Shown in pieces: positions 23,795 to 34,334 of a DNA stretch of 64,000 nucleotides. Under the pieces are notes generated by a model. The model was not told the origin of the DNA and made no database searches. It worked only from the letters and a program-made list of their open reading frames with translations. Origin of the DNA: Guadua angustifolia (Eukaryota; Streptophyta; Magnoliopsida; Poales; Poaceae); assembly GCA_036346375.1 (NCBI GenBank), contig CM070515.1:20792423-20856422 (forward strand). Reading direction: 5' to 3'. The position numbers and the translations under genes were made by a program. The number at the start of each line of letters is the position of its first letter. The stretch's first letter is position 1.

Positions 23795-25228
23795 TGTAGT
23801 CTTTAGACCCATATATTATTAAGATAACAAGTGACAAAGCATTGTATGAAGAAGTACTGTGTTATCACACCCCGTTGGACATATATGTCATGCATGCATT
23901 TAGTTGCATTATTCATCACCTACATGCATGGCACAGTGATCTTTATGTGCAGGCATACGAGCTAAATTAATCTCATGCAAAATTCTCTAAAAAGAATCCT
24001 CATGCCAATTAAGGTGTGCAAACCGGCCATCAGGTGTGTGTGCTGATTGAGCATGCTAGCTTGCTCTCCATATGAGAAGTGGGTCCATATAAATGATCGA
24101 GGCCTCGCAAACAACAAGTTCCCATTTGGAGAATTGAAACCAAGAGAAAGAAGACAGCTTAGCTATCTATTCTAGACAAATCTTACAGTAGATAACATAG
24201 GTAGTAAGTAGTGGTAATAGAAATCAAATCTAGCTAACCATTCCTCAAAGATATTTTAGACTTTTTCTATTCATTCATCAAAGATATTTTAGGCTTTTTC
24301 TAATTCGTTCACAGTTTTAGATTCACCGAATACCTGGTGATCTTTAAAGACCTCTTATCCATTCATCCGCCATTTATCAGAATCACAAGACGTGTTTTAC
24401 CGTAAAAGACAAATAGTATGACGGAATTTTTTACCTTTTTACATCTCTCTGAATTTTACTGCTAATATTATAGGTGGTAGTATAACTAGATTTAAATTAA
24501 TTTTAACTATTAGATTCAAAGAAATGAATGATTTATATTAATTTTAATCTACCGTAAAAGAGCTCCTGTTCTATAAAACAAGGGATCCATTAAAGTCAAG
24601 GTACGAAGCCCCCTCTATCTGTACCCGGAGCTGATTTCATTCTAGTAGTTTCTTTTCAAAAGAACGGCGGATTCTCTTTTTGTCTCAAGTTTAATATTTG
24701 CCACTTCATATCCTAATGTTTCATGTAATTAACCAAGGTGTTTACGTTTTAAAAGCTTTTAGTTTTCTTCTTTCTTTTCCTTTTTCTAAAAACAACGTTT
24801 TGTACCTATCGACATGCACAGCAACGACCATAAGCTGGGCCTCAATTACTAATAGAGAATGAATCTCCTTCTTACATAAGTTTTCGATCAATTTGTCCTT
24901 ATCCTTTTCTCGGTTTTTTTCGAGGGTTTTCTCAGTTTTCTGTTGCACATTTGTCATCACGTGCGTACGAGAGTTTCATCTGGATGAAACTCGATAAAAG
25001 CTAATATGACACTTTTGAAAACTGGGAAATGAAACTATGCATTGGAAATGGCCTTGTATATTCTTCTAGATCAACCTTATATTTTCTGTTTCACAACAGC
25101 AAGCATTAATTCCCCGATTAATTATAATCATCATAAAACTGCGCGCCAACATCTATGATTAAGATCTGTCCCTCCCCTGCTAACTGAAGTCGTGAACTGT
25201 CCTTGGACACAGTAAAAGTTCATCGGTA
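23795..25228. other. Upstream intergenic region of the bHLH gene
   Basis: No gene. A 32-bp unit ending in 'aaagatattttag.ctttttcta' is repeated in tandem at 24239-24303. A palindromic CACGTG G-box lies at 24958-24963, about 720 bp before the bHLH start codon. ORF 24742-24960 minus is lysine-rich low-complexity sequence without a domain. Confidence 0.55.
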
Positions 25229-25517
25229 ATTTCTCCGTTTAAGTTTATAAAACTTATTTTTTAAAATAATCTTATTTACAAATATAATACTTATATGTAG
25301 ATTTAATGAGACATTTTTTTCTATACATCTATGTATATTCTCTCTCAACTATATATACATTTATTTATCACCACTCACACAAAGTTTATTTCTCATCTTC
25401 TATGACAATTAAATAGGGATATCTAAGTTATTTTCTTTCGTATCTTTTTCAATTTCAATGTAATCTTATTCCGTATACAAAATCAAAATACACCTAATAT
25501 TTTTTGGACGAAGGGGG
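25229..25517. mobile_element. Stowaway-like MITE upstream of bHLH gene
   Basis: The left end TTTCTCCGTTTAAG and the right end ACGAAGGGGG are flanked by TA. The interior shares long stretches, in the same orientation, with the MITE at 26548-26812. Examples are 'gtagatttaatgagac' against 'gtaggtttaatgggac' and 'tatttctcatctt' followed by 'caattaaatagg'. It lies about 50 bp upstream of the TATA box. Confidence 0.65.
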
Positions 25518-25568
25518 TAATTCCTAGTACCTAGTACGAAATCAAGAGAAATGCATCGCGGTGTCCAG

Positions 25569-25576
25569 TATATACA
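25569..25576 (+). promoter_or_regulatory. TATA box of bHLH gene
   Basis: TATATACA lies 115 bp before the ATG at 25684, at the usual distance for a plant core promoter with a short leader of about 80 nt. Confidence 0.6.
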
Positions 25577-25683
25577 GAGGAGCAGCCACCGCCCCAGTTT
25601 CCTCAGGTGATCTGTCATCTTTAGCAAGTGATAATTAACTGATCAGTCAAGTGACAACCCTAGCTACTAGCTAGCTAGCTATA

Positions 25684-26427
25684 ATGGATGAGCAGCTGGT
25701 CTCCCTCTTCTCCTGCTCCCCTCTGTCCCCGGCGGCCTACTCCTCCGCCGTCGCCGGCCACCCGAATCTCGAGTTCATGTCTTGCGACGTCCCCGAGCAA
25801 TGGCTGATGGCCGACGACTCCGCGTGGTCCGTCGGGGGCTCTCTCTCGCCGGGCTCCCACATGTTGCTCCAGGGGAACGCTCCGCCGCTAGCGGCGAAGC
25901 GGCGCGGCCGGAAGCCCGGGACCCGCTTCGACGGCCCCACCATCAGCCACGTGGAGGCCGAGCGGCAGCGCCGGGACAAGCTCAATCGCCGGTTCTGCGA
26001 CCTCCGGGCCGTCGTCCCCACGGTGTCCCGGATGGACAAGGCATCGCTCCTGGCCGACGCCGCCGCCTACATCGCCGAGCTGCGCGGCCGCGTGGAGCGG
26101 CTCGAGGCCGAATCCAAGGAGGCGTCCGCCGCGCGGAACGTCCCCACTGCCGCTGCCACCGCCGCAGAAGCATTCGGCCCGGAGGAGAAGCTCGAGGTGA
26201 GTATGGTCTGCCGGGAGGCGGCGGCGGTGCGTTTGACGACGGCTGCGCAGCACGCGCCCGCGCGCTTCATGGGCGCGCTCCGGGCTCTGGACTTGCCGGT
26301 GCGGCACGCGTGCGTGAGCCGCGTGGGCGCGGTGACGGTGCAGGACGCCGTCGTGGACGTGCCCGCCGCTCTGAAGGACGAGGGCTGCCTCCGCTCGGCA
26401 TTGCTCCACAGGCTGCAGGGGAGCTAG
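25684..26427 (+). CDS. bHLH transcription factor, MYC2/RERJ1-like, single exon
   Basis: An intact 247-residue ORF, markedly GC-richer than its surroundings. Residues 72-79 (KRRGRKPG) form a basic nuclear-localisation stretch next to the DNA-binding domain. Residues 88-137 are a bHLH domain beginning SHVEAERQRRDKLNRRF, with the His-Glu-Arg set that reads G-box CACGTG sites, followed by SRMDKASLLADAAAYI in helix 2. The helix extends to about residue 145 as a leucine-spaced coiled coil. The C-terminus (about 169-244) resembles the ACT-like dimerisation region of this group. The bHLH is closest to subgroup III(d/e) factors (MYC2, rice RERJ1), which act in jasmonate signalling. The long N-terminal JAZ-interacting bHLH-MYC_N domain of MYC2 is absent, as in short RERJ1-type proteins. 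The start is the first ATG after the TATA box. The jasmonate role is inferred from family only. Confidence 0.93.
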   Translation: MDEQLVSLFSCSPLSPAAYSSAVAGHPNLEFMSCDVPEQWLMADDSAWSVGGSLSPGSHMLLQGNAPPLAAKRRGRKPGTRFDGPTISHVEAERQRRDKLNRRFCDLRAVVPTVSRMDKASLLADAAAYIAELRGRVERLEAESKEASAARNVPTAAATAAEAFGPEEKLEVSMVCREAAAVRLTTAAQHAPARFMGALRALDLPVRHACVSRVGAVTVQDAVVDVPAALKDEGCLRSALLHRLQGS

Positions 26428-26547
26428 AGCTAGCTAATACGCTACTTCAGTTCATGCTAAGCGTGAGCTTAATTAATCTGGCAGTTAATGAAACAAACTG
26501 CAGGCTTAATATGTTCCTAGATGTACTTAAGTTTGGTGTTAGGAGTA

Positions 26548-26812
26548 CTCCCTCCGTGTAGAAATATAAGACATGTAATTTAAATGATCTTGCATGTAGG
26601 TTTAATGGGACTTTTTCTACTATACTTTTATTTATTCTCTCTTAGTTGTATGTATTTTTTCATTACTACCATACACAAACTATTATTTCTCATCTTCCAA
26701 AACAATTAAATAGGGGTATCAAGTCATTTTCACTTATATCTTTCTCAATTTCACCCCAACTTTAATCTTTATGCAAAGTCAAAATATGTCTTATATTTCC
26801 GAACAGAGAGAG
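26548..26812. mobile_element. Stowaway MITE downstream of bHLH gene
   Basis: CTCCCTCCGTGTAGAAATATAAG at the left mirrors CTTATATTTCCGAACAGAGAGAG at the right, with TA duplicated at 26546-26547 and 26813-26814. 'CTCCCTCCGT' termini are the classic grass Stowaway signature. It starts about 120 bp after the bHLH stop codon. Confidence 0.88.
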
Positions 26813-26814
26813 TA

Positions 26815-27207
26815 CATATTACGTGCGTGTTGATATATAGCTGGCTGCATGTAGTCATGTTAACATGTTTCAAAGCCATGTTTACTTTTACTTATTTTCA
26901 GTTGGCGTTGCCAATATTAAGCATATTATTCCCACTAATGTATCTGCATCCTCTACACAACTCCCCTGTTTGCCTGTTTGGATGTTTTTATTAGATTTGG
27001 TTCAAAAGGAGCTTGTAATCTCTTAGCAGTTGTGGTAGACTGCCACGAGTAACTGCATTTGATTTCCTTTTCAGTTCACTATTCATATCCTGCATGTCCA
27101 AACTCACTTTCCACTAAATATGCGAATGGACTCTTTACTTCTTGTAGGTCCATGATTATTTGTGTTCAATAATTGGCAAGTTTTGGAGTGTTGAAATTCC
27201 ATTTTGT
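26815..27207. other. Intergenic, no supported gene
   Basis: AT-rich sequence between the MITE and the LINE, with no supported feature. Confidence 0.6.
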
Positions 27208-27225
27208 GAAAACTCAACAGTTATT
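27208..27225. repeat. LINE target-site duplication, left copy
   Basis: GAAAACTCAACAGTTATT is matched by GAAAACTCAAGAGTTCTT at 34208-34225 (16 of 18 identical), directly after the poly(A) tail. Long imperfect duplications of this kind are left by target-primed reverse transcription. Confidence 0.85.
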
Positions 27226-27381
27226 CACAAAGACTAGCGGCCTAAATGGCTCTTCCTCCCGACGCTCCCCCTGCACCCCTCGCCGCGATCCCCTCCGGCT
27301 GCGGCGAACACCACCCCACCACCCACCACATCCAAATCGCCATGCTCTTCCCGACCACGCCACTCTTCAAATTTCTCCTAT

Positions 27382-30148
27382 ATGCAGCCTGCAGACCTCC
27401 CAACGGCAGATCTCTCCCCTAGATCTGGCAGCTCTGAGCTGCAGTTCTCCCCCAAATCTCCTGGAGATTCTGTGAAGCTCCTGTGGGATTTCTCTGATGA
27501 TGACGAGGCTAGCGAGCCCAATGCTTCTCCTGCGGCGGATCTGGGATTTCCCACTCCTATTCAAGGCCTGGCGGATGTAGCGCCCCCCCTGTGTCAGCGA
27601 GCTTGCTTCGGGGCGCTGCTCATCCCTCTCGTCAAGCAAAAGATTTGGTGCGCCTCCCCGATGAAGATCTCCCGGAGTTGTTGGCCCCCAGCGCCTCCAC
27701 CCACCAGCGATTCGAAGCTTTTACTGCTGGTGCGCCTTCCGCCCCCTCCCCTCCACATCCAGAAGCTTTTACTACTGGTGGCTCTCCCTCTGAAAAGGCT
27801 AGAGTTCCAAATCCTCCTCCGGCTCTTGTTAAAAATCATGCCCCTCTATCCGCCGCGCTGCCCGGTGCCGCGCAGTCCGGCGATGCCTGGCACCTCGTTA
27901 AACCCAAGTACTGGTGGAGGCATCGGCCTGCAATAGCTGCATCTTCCTAGCTTCATCACCCTTATAAATCCCCCCCTCCGACCAAAGGTCTCCATTCATT
28001 CAAGAATCCGCTTCCCTCCTACTCCAAAGCAGCGCTGCTCCCCGCTCTGAAAGGCCGGTGTTTCCACTGCCTTGCCCTTGACCACAAAATCAACAAGTGC
28101 CGGGACCCAGTCCGGTGTCTCAACTGCAGGTGCTCTGGTCATATTGCACGACAGTGCCCCCGTCCGGCTGCTTCCTCCCACCATCCACCCCGGCCAAACT
28201 TTCCCCCCCAAGCCATGGCTTTTGCCGGCTGCCCTGAAAACCGCCCAACTAGGAGCATCTGCACGTTAATCTGCTTGGAGGCAATGAACAGTGAGGCGAT
28301 CAAGCTTAGCCAGCATGCTGCGCTCCTTGTTGCCACTGGTGACAGATCTTCCTCAGCGGTCTCCAACACCTACAAAGCGGCGAAGACCATCGAGACTGTG
28401 CTCGGTATCCCCTAGGCTGACATGCGCGTCACGCGCCACAGCCCGAAGATTTCCTCGCCTGGTTTGACTTTCCAGAGCAGAGGAACGCGGTGGTCCACGC
28501 CAGGCACATTGAGCTCGGCAACTACGCCTACGACGTCAAACCTTGGCTTCTCCACAGCAATGCGAGCCAGACTACCTTCTGGTTCTGGGCTCGCATTGGC
28601 TTTGAAGGCCTCCCGCTGAGCGCTTGGAACCAGACCTCTGCGGCTGAGATTCTCCAAGGCTGGGGCTGCCTCGACTGCATCGACTTGCAATCCCGGCGCC
28701 GCGAGGCCACAAACATCTTTTGGGTCTGGGTCTGGGTGCTTAGCCCGGACGTCATTCCAAAGTCTTGCACCTGCTCCTTATTTGCTGAAGACCGATGTGG
28801 CCGTGCTCCGCAATCTGGGGCTGGTCACCGGGATTCTCCGCCTCCGCGTTCAAACCCGCCGGAGGGCTTCTCCTACGAAATCCTCATTCACCTGGATCAC
28901 ACCGAAGACTTCTCCCTGGCTAGAGGTTCAAATGAAGACTGGCCTAAAGTTAGATCCTTCGACTGGTGCCTTGGCGTCTTGGACGGCTCCCACCCTCGCC
29001 CCACTCAATGTCCCGCTGTGCGCTGTCGTCTGGGCGACCGCCATGGTCCAAACCGTTCTGAGGATGATGACGACCGCGAGGGCGATGACCACACCGGGCC
29101 AAACCGCCAGGGTCGCCTGGCGAGGCGCTCCGGGGCGGACCGTGCTTCTGGTCGCAGCCGCACAAGGGGGTCCAACACCCGCGGCCGACAACTTGATCAC
29201 CGCACTCACAGCCCACATCACCACCGAAGACACCACCCTGCCGACGTTGATCTGCGCGGCACCATCGCTTGCATCCGCCCCAGCCTCCATCAGCGCTCCA
29301 GGTCCCATGACCACGCGCCGCGGCGGTCTCTCAAGGGGCACGATGTGCTGCTGGACGACTCGCTGGAAAACGGCCAGCCTGTGCTACATGCTTGCCTCCA
29401 GCTTGCGGCATCGGGGCTGCACTCGGAGCATCCAGATGGCCCTGTCCCCATGGACATTTCTCCGCCTAGGAACATACTGGTCCATGCAGCAAGTGGAAAC
29501 GATCCGTCGGCCTCCCTGTTGCTACACTTTTCAGCTCCAAGCTCCGAAAGGCGGGTTGACCCAATGCTGGAGGAGGCCGAGGCAAAAGCGCCCCAAGCGC
29601 CTGGAGGATCTTCATTTGGGTCCTCTCCAGTGTCTCTTCCCCTCCCGAATGCTGATCCCTCCCCTCAGGGTTCTCAACCATCTGAGTTTCATGCGCCGGC
29701 TGAGGAACTCTCCAGGCTGGGTGTCGATCTCCCAGTACAGTCACCCATGCCTGCTGAGGTCTTCCTTCGTGAGGTCTTTGCAAAACCGGCTGGTTCGATT
29801 CTTGGGGCTCGTCCGGCCACCTCCAACAACAGAAGGCCGCCACAAGAATACACAGACTGTCGCCAAAGAAGACCCGCAAGCCTCCGACTCGCATCCAAGA
29901 CAAGAGTTGTTCCGACGGCAAAAATGGCAGAGGAGCTTCTCTCCCAGCGCCTTGGATTCTGCTCGCCATCTTCTGGCTGTGTTCGTCCTGAGGATGTACT
30001 CAACTTTCAGAACTTGTTCAAGGAGCCACTCCCGGACCAAGTCATCTCCGCTCTGCGGGCTATCAGTCGCCTCGACGATCCTACGCAACATGCTGTCCAG
30101 GCCATGGTGTCCCTGCCGGAGGCAGCACTAGCAGCCCAGAGCGTTTAA
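27382..30148 (+). pseudogene. LINE ORF1: zinc-knuckle RNA-binding protein
   Basis: The frame shifts at least twice. A Ser/Pro-rich N-terminal part (27382-27950) is followed by two adjacent CCHC zinc knuckles around 28050-28165 (CFHCLALDHKINKC and CLNCRCSGHIARQC). A segment near 28600 (FWFWARIGFEGLPLSAW) resembles the DUF4283 region of plant LINE ORF1, and a long Pro/Ser-rich tail runs to 30148. ORF1 proteins bind LINE RNA and escort it to the nucleus. The longest continuous frame is 28490-30148. An overlapping +1 frame (28782-30131) is a shadow. Confidence 0.8.
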
Positions 30149-30477
30149 TGCCTCGCGCCACTCGGACCCAGATGCTGCTGTTTCTGAACTCTGCATGTTG
30201 CTGTTGTCTTCTGAACTTTGCATGTTAGCCATCCCATTTGCTTCTAGTCAGGACCGTGGACACGGGGTGTCCCCTTTTGTTTTTAGCCAGGCTTGTGGAC
30301 ACGAGGTGTCCCCTTTTGCTGCGCCAACCTGTTTACTGCCTCTCCAAAGTTCTTATGTTTGCACTTCTAGACAATCCAGAGGACATGGGATGTCCCCTTC
30401 TGTTTGCACTGCTATGCTCCCCAAGAATTGTACTTCTGTTCGCTTGCTAATCAGAAATTTCTTCCTCCACTTGGTTG

Positions 30478-33400
30478 ATGTCGACTTCTTCTCCTCTCGT
30501 GCCTGATTGCTCCATTTTTAGCTGGAATGTTCGTGGTCTTAATGGACCGGCCAGGCGAGCAACCTTGCGGCAGACAATTGATGCCGTCCGCCCGGATATT
30601 GCATGCTTCCAAGAAACAAAGCTACAGTCCATAGATCAACAACTAGCGTTACAAATTGGGGGTCAGCGATTGTCTAACGCCCACTGCCTTCCTGCCCATG
30701 GTACTAGAGGCGGTGTACTGTTACTTTGGGATAGTCAAAAGGTCCGAGTGACGTCTCCGCAATTCAACCGCTACTCCCTAACAATCCGAGTCTCTCTTCA
30801 GCATGAAGATTCCTCTTTTCTGCTGACGACTGTTTACGGACCGACCGAAGACATGGAAAAACAATCCTTCCTACAGGAGCTCGCTTCCCTGGCTCCTCAG
30901 TCGCAATCGCCTTGGCTTGTCCTCGGGGATTTCAATTTGATTTATGAAGCGAGAGACAAAAACAACAGCAATCTAAACTATCGTCTCATGTCCCATTTCT
31001 GAGGCACCCTCAACCGCTGCTCCCTCAAGGAGATCCCCTTACTAAATAGGAGGTTCACATGGAGCAACGAGTGAAGCGACCCAACTCTGGTTAAGTTTGA
31101 TCGCTTCTTCTGCAACCAAGGGTGGGATCTCATGTTCTCCAACCATCTTCTACAAGCGCTCTCCTCCTCCATGTCCGACCACTGCCCGCTCCTCTTGATC
31201 AAAAAATGGCCCCCGAAAACCTCGGACCTTCAGGTTTGAAAATTTCTGGCCCCGCCTCCCGGGCTTCCACCAAGTCGTTCAGCTGGTCTGGGCTATGCCA
31301 AGCATGCACTCGGACCCAACAAAGCTCCTGACACATAAGCTCCACACTACTGCTAAAGCACTTCGCACTTGGAGCTCCTCAATCCTCGGTGATGCAAAGC
31401 TCCAGTCCCTAATTGCAAACGTGTTGATCCTACGCTTTGACATTGCTCAGGAGTCGAGAGAACTATCCCAGGCTGAATGCGATCTTCGAAAATCTCTAAA
31501 AATTCGGATCCTTGGTCTGGCAGCTGTTGAAAAAGCTCGAAAAAGACAGGCCTCTCGCATCGTTTGGCTCAAGGAAGGGATGCTAACACCCGGTTTTTTC
31601 ACCTCAAGGCAAATGGAAGACGCCGAAAAAATTTCATCCAGTCGCTAAGCTCCCCTGACGGTCTAGTTACCAAGCATGAAGACAAGGAGCGCCTCTTGCT
31701 CGACTATTTCTCCTCCCTCCTGGGCAAAAACTCCTCGCGTCCTTCTGCTATAAATTGGCAAAGTCTAAACCTTCCTGCCCATGACGTTGCTGATCTTGAC
31801 GCCCCCTTCTCAGAGCATGAAGTGCTACATGCAATTCCGACTTCACGAAAAAGCGCCCGACATGTATGGTTTCACAGCATTTTTTTCAGACATCTTGGGA
31901 AATTGTCAAGCAGACATCATGGCCGTCTTTCATCGCATTGAAAACTGTAATGCTCGAGCGCTCAACCTCTTAACACAGCCTTCCATTGCCCCGATCCCAA
32001 AAAAGAGGACTGGAACCGCCACGACTACTGCACTAATTAGCCTCATTCACTCATTCGCTAAAATCCTATCCAAGGTTTTAGCGCTATACCACCAAGCACA
32101 TGGACGCTTAATCTCAAATTCACAAAGTGCCTTCATCAAAGGAAATGTATCCAAAGAAACTTCTTATGGGTTCAGAATTGCGCAAAAGCCTACCATCGGA
32201 AACGCACGCCGGTGCTCTTGCTCAAGCTCGACATCCAAAAAGCTTTTGACTCTGTCTCTTGGGAATACCTTCTAGAACTCCTACAAGCCCGTGGTTTCAG
32301 TCCCCGATGGCGAGATTGGCTGTCAATCTCCTTCGCTTCAACCACCTCCTCGGTCCTCCTCAACGGAATTCCTGGGCCAAAACTCAGTCACCGCCGTGGT
32401 TTGAGGCAGGGTGACCCGATATCACCCTACCTCTTCCTGTTGGCCATCGATCCAATCCACTACTTGCTCTCCAAAGCTACCAACGACGGATCCTCGTCCC
32501 CTTACAGGATGTGACCCATCGACTGAGTATCCCTATTTGCGAGATGATGTGGTTATATTCCTCAATCCGATCAAGGAAGAGCTAGAGGCAACCCTTGCCA
32601 TCCTTAGATCCTTCGTGAAGCGCCCGTTTAAAAGTCAACATGCAAAGAGTACCATCGCCGCAATCGAGGCGAAGACCGAACCTTCAAGCAGCATCCCCGC
32701 AGCTTTTCAGGACAAATCTCGACCTTCCTTTCAAATACAGGGCATGCACCGCACTCGAAGATTGCGCCGAAATGACCTCCAACACATCATAGACAAAGCG
32801 GCCGACGGTTAGCGGGCAGCGTTTACCCTACTCTCAATAGGCGGCTGTCTCACTTTGGTAAAATCGGTTCTATCCTCGCTACCTATCTACCTGTTGACGG
32901 CAGTCAAGGTGCCAAAGAAATTTATCTCGGATCTTAACAAACTTAGAAGACGATTCCTCTGGGCAGGCAAAAATGATCTTCACGGTGGAAATTGCAAAGT
33001 CCGTTGGACAACAGCTTGCCGACCGCTCGAAAGGGGGGATTTGGCGTTCTTGACCTTCACAGATTCGCCAGAGCGCTCCGCCTTCGATGGCTTTGGTTCC
33101 AATGGATAGCTGAGGATAGGTCGCGGTTTGGGGAATCGACCCCTTGCGATTCTATTGACCGTCAACTCTTCTCCGCGGCCACTAGGATCACCATCGGAAA
33201 TGGTCAGATGGTGTCATTTTGGACTGAAAGATGGCTACAAGGCTTTGCCCCTATGCAGCTGGCATCATCCCTGTTTAAGATCTCCAGACGCAAAACAAGG
33301 TCGGTTCAAAACGCCCTCCTAGAAAACAACTGGATGCGGGACATTAGGCAAAACCTAACTGCTCATCACCTTCCGGAATTGGTTAGCTTATGGTCATAAT

Positions 33401-34016
33401 ACAATCAGCCCCATCATGATCAAGAATATCGGACGCCATAACATGGACTCAAAGCCCGCCGAGTCTACTCATCCTCCTCGGATACCGCATGCAATTTGTA
33501 GGAAGCACCCTCACGCCCTTCCCCTCCCTCGTTTGGTCTGCATGGGGACCGTCGCGCTGCAAAATGTTTTTTTGGTTGGCACTCCAAGATCAACTTTGGA
33601 CCGCACAGCGTTTGCAGCGGCGTGATTGGCCAAACCAGTACTTCTGCCAGATGTGCTATCGAAACCTTGAAACGGTCTACCATCTCTTCATAGACTGCAC
33701 TCAAGCCAGAGCTCTATGGGCAGCTATAAGCCGATGGACCCTCACACCCTCTCTTCTCCCGGAACGATGGGATCCGACCAACGACCTAGAGGAATGGACC
33801 CTACACCAGTTGAACAACCAACAAAGGTCCCGAAAGGGCGTAAAAACCCTCATTATCTTAACTTGTTGGCAATGGTGGAGAGAGCGAAACAACAGAGTCT
33901 TCAGAAACGAATGCAAAACAAGCGACACGATCCTCCAGTCCATCAAGGATGAAGCGGCAAATTGGATCTTCGCGGGAGCAAAGAACCTAAAAAAACTCAT
34001 CCAGCGACGTAGTTAA
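30478..34016 (+). pseudogene. LINE ORF2: endonuclease and reverse transcriptase
   Basis: The APE endonuclease (30510-31200) shows SWNVRGLNG (Asn), CFQETK (Glu), VYGPT (Tyr), VLGDFN (Asp/Asn) and SDHCPL (Asp-His), so the catalytic set is present but split by stops at 31000 and 31075. The reverse transcriptase has motif A KLDIQKAFD (32220) and motif B RQGDPISPYLF (32405). Its motif C reads YLRDDVVIF (32540), where the family has a Y/F-A-D-D box. The C-terminal zf-RVT region (33560-33720) shows FCQMC and HLFIDC. At least five frame breaks separate these parts. Normally ORF2 nicks target DNA and copies LINE RNA from the nick. Confidence 0.87.
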
Positions 34017-34207
34017 TTACCTCCTGTGTTTTTCTCTTTTTCTCCTTTCTTTCTTTTCTTTTCTCTTTTTTCTCTTTTATCCCTCCCTTCCCTGTCCCCC
34101 CCCCCTTTTTTCTAATCTTCTCCCAATGGTGCAGCTTGTTGCACCATTGCACACTTGTTCTATCCTCTATCTAATATAATTGCAGCTCGCTGCCTTTCAA
34201 AAAAAAA

Positions 34208-34225
34208 GAAAACTCAAGAGTTCTT
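34208..34225. repeat. LINE target-site duplication, right copy
   Basis: GAAAACTCAAGAGTTCTT directly follows the poly(A) tail. It is the partner of 27208-27225. Confidence 0.85.
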
Positions 34226-34334
34226 GTCAGTGCGCAACTAGTCTGACCAACCAGGTCACTTAGTCCGATCAATCATCAGTATCTGATCAGAAGATTGGCC
34301 AGTAATAAGGAATTTGGAGGTGGTCAGATCTACC

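Larger units (their letters stand above)
27226..34207 (+). mobile_element. L1-type LINE, full length, mutated
   Basis: It is bounded by an 18-bp target duplication and ends in a nine-base poly(A) run (34199-34207). It has a CT-rich 5' region, ORF1 with CCHC knuckles, ORF2 with an APE-type endonuclease followed by reverse transcriptase and a C-terminal zinc-binding region, and a pyrimidine-rich 3' UTR (34017-34190). This is the organisation of plant L1-clade LINEs. Both ORFs contain stops and frameshifts. Two endonuclease-region stops (31000 and 31075) look like CGA to TGA changes, as expected from methylated-CpG decay. Confidence 0.93.

Noticed and set aside
25782..26561. A 259-codon Arg/Gly-rich ORF overlapping the bHLH gene in another frame, and minus-strand ORFs at 25737-26409
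   Set aside because: These are shadow frames caused by high GC. The bHLH frame has a recognisable domain and the TATA/ATG arrangement.
28782..30131. A 449-codon ORF in LINE ORF1
   Set aside because: It overlaps the 28490-30148 frame in +1, and neither is intact. Treated as part of one frameshifted ORF1 region rather than as a separate gene.
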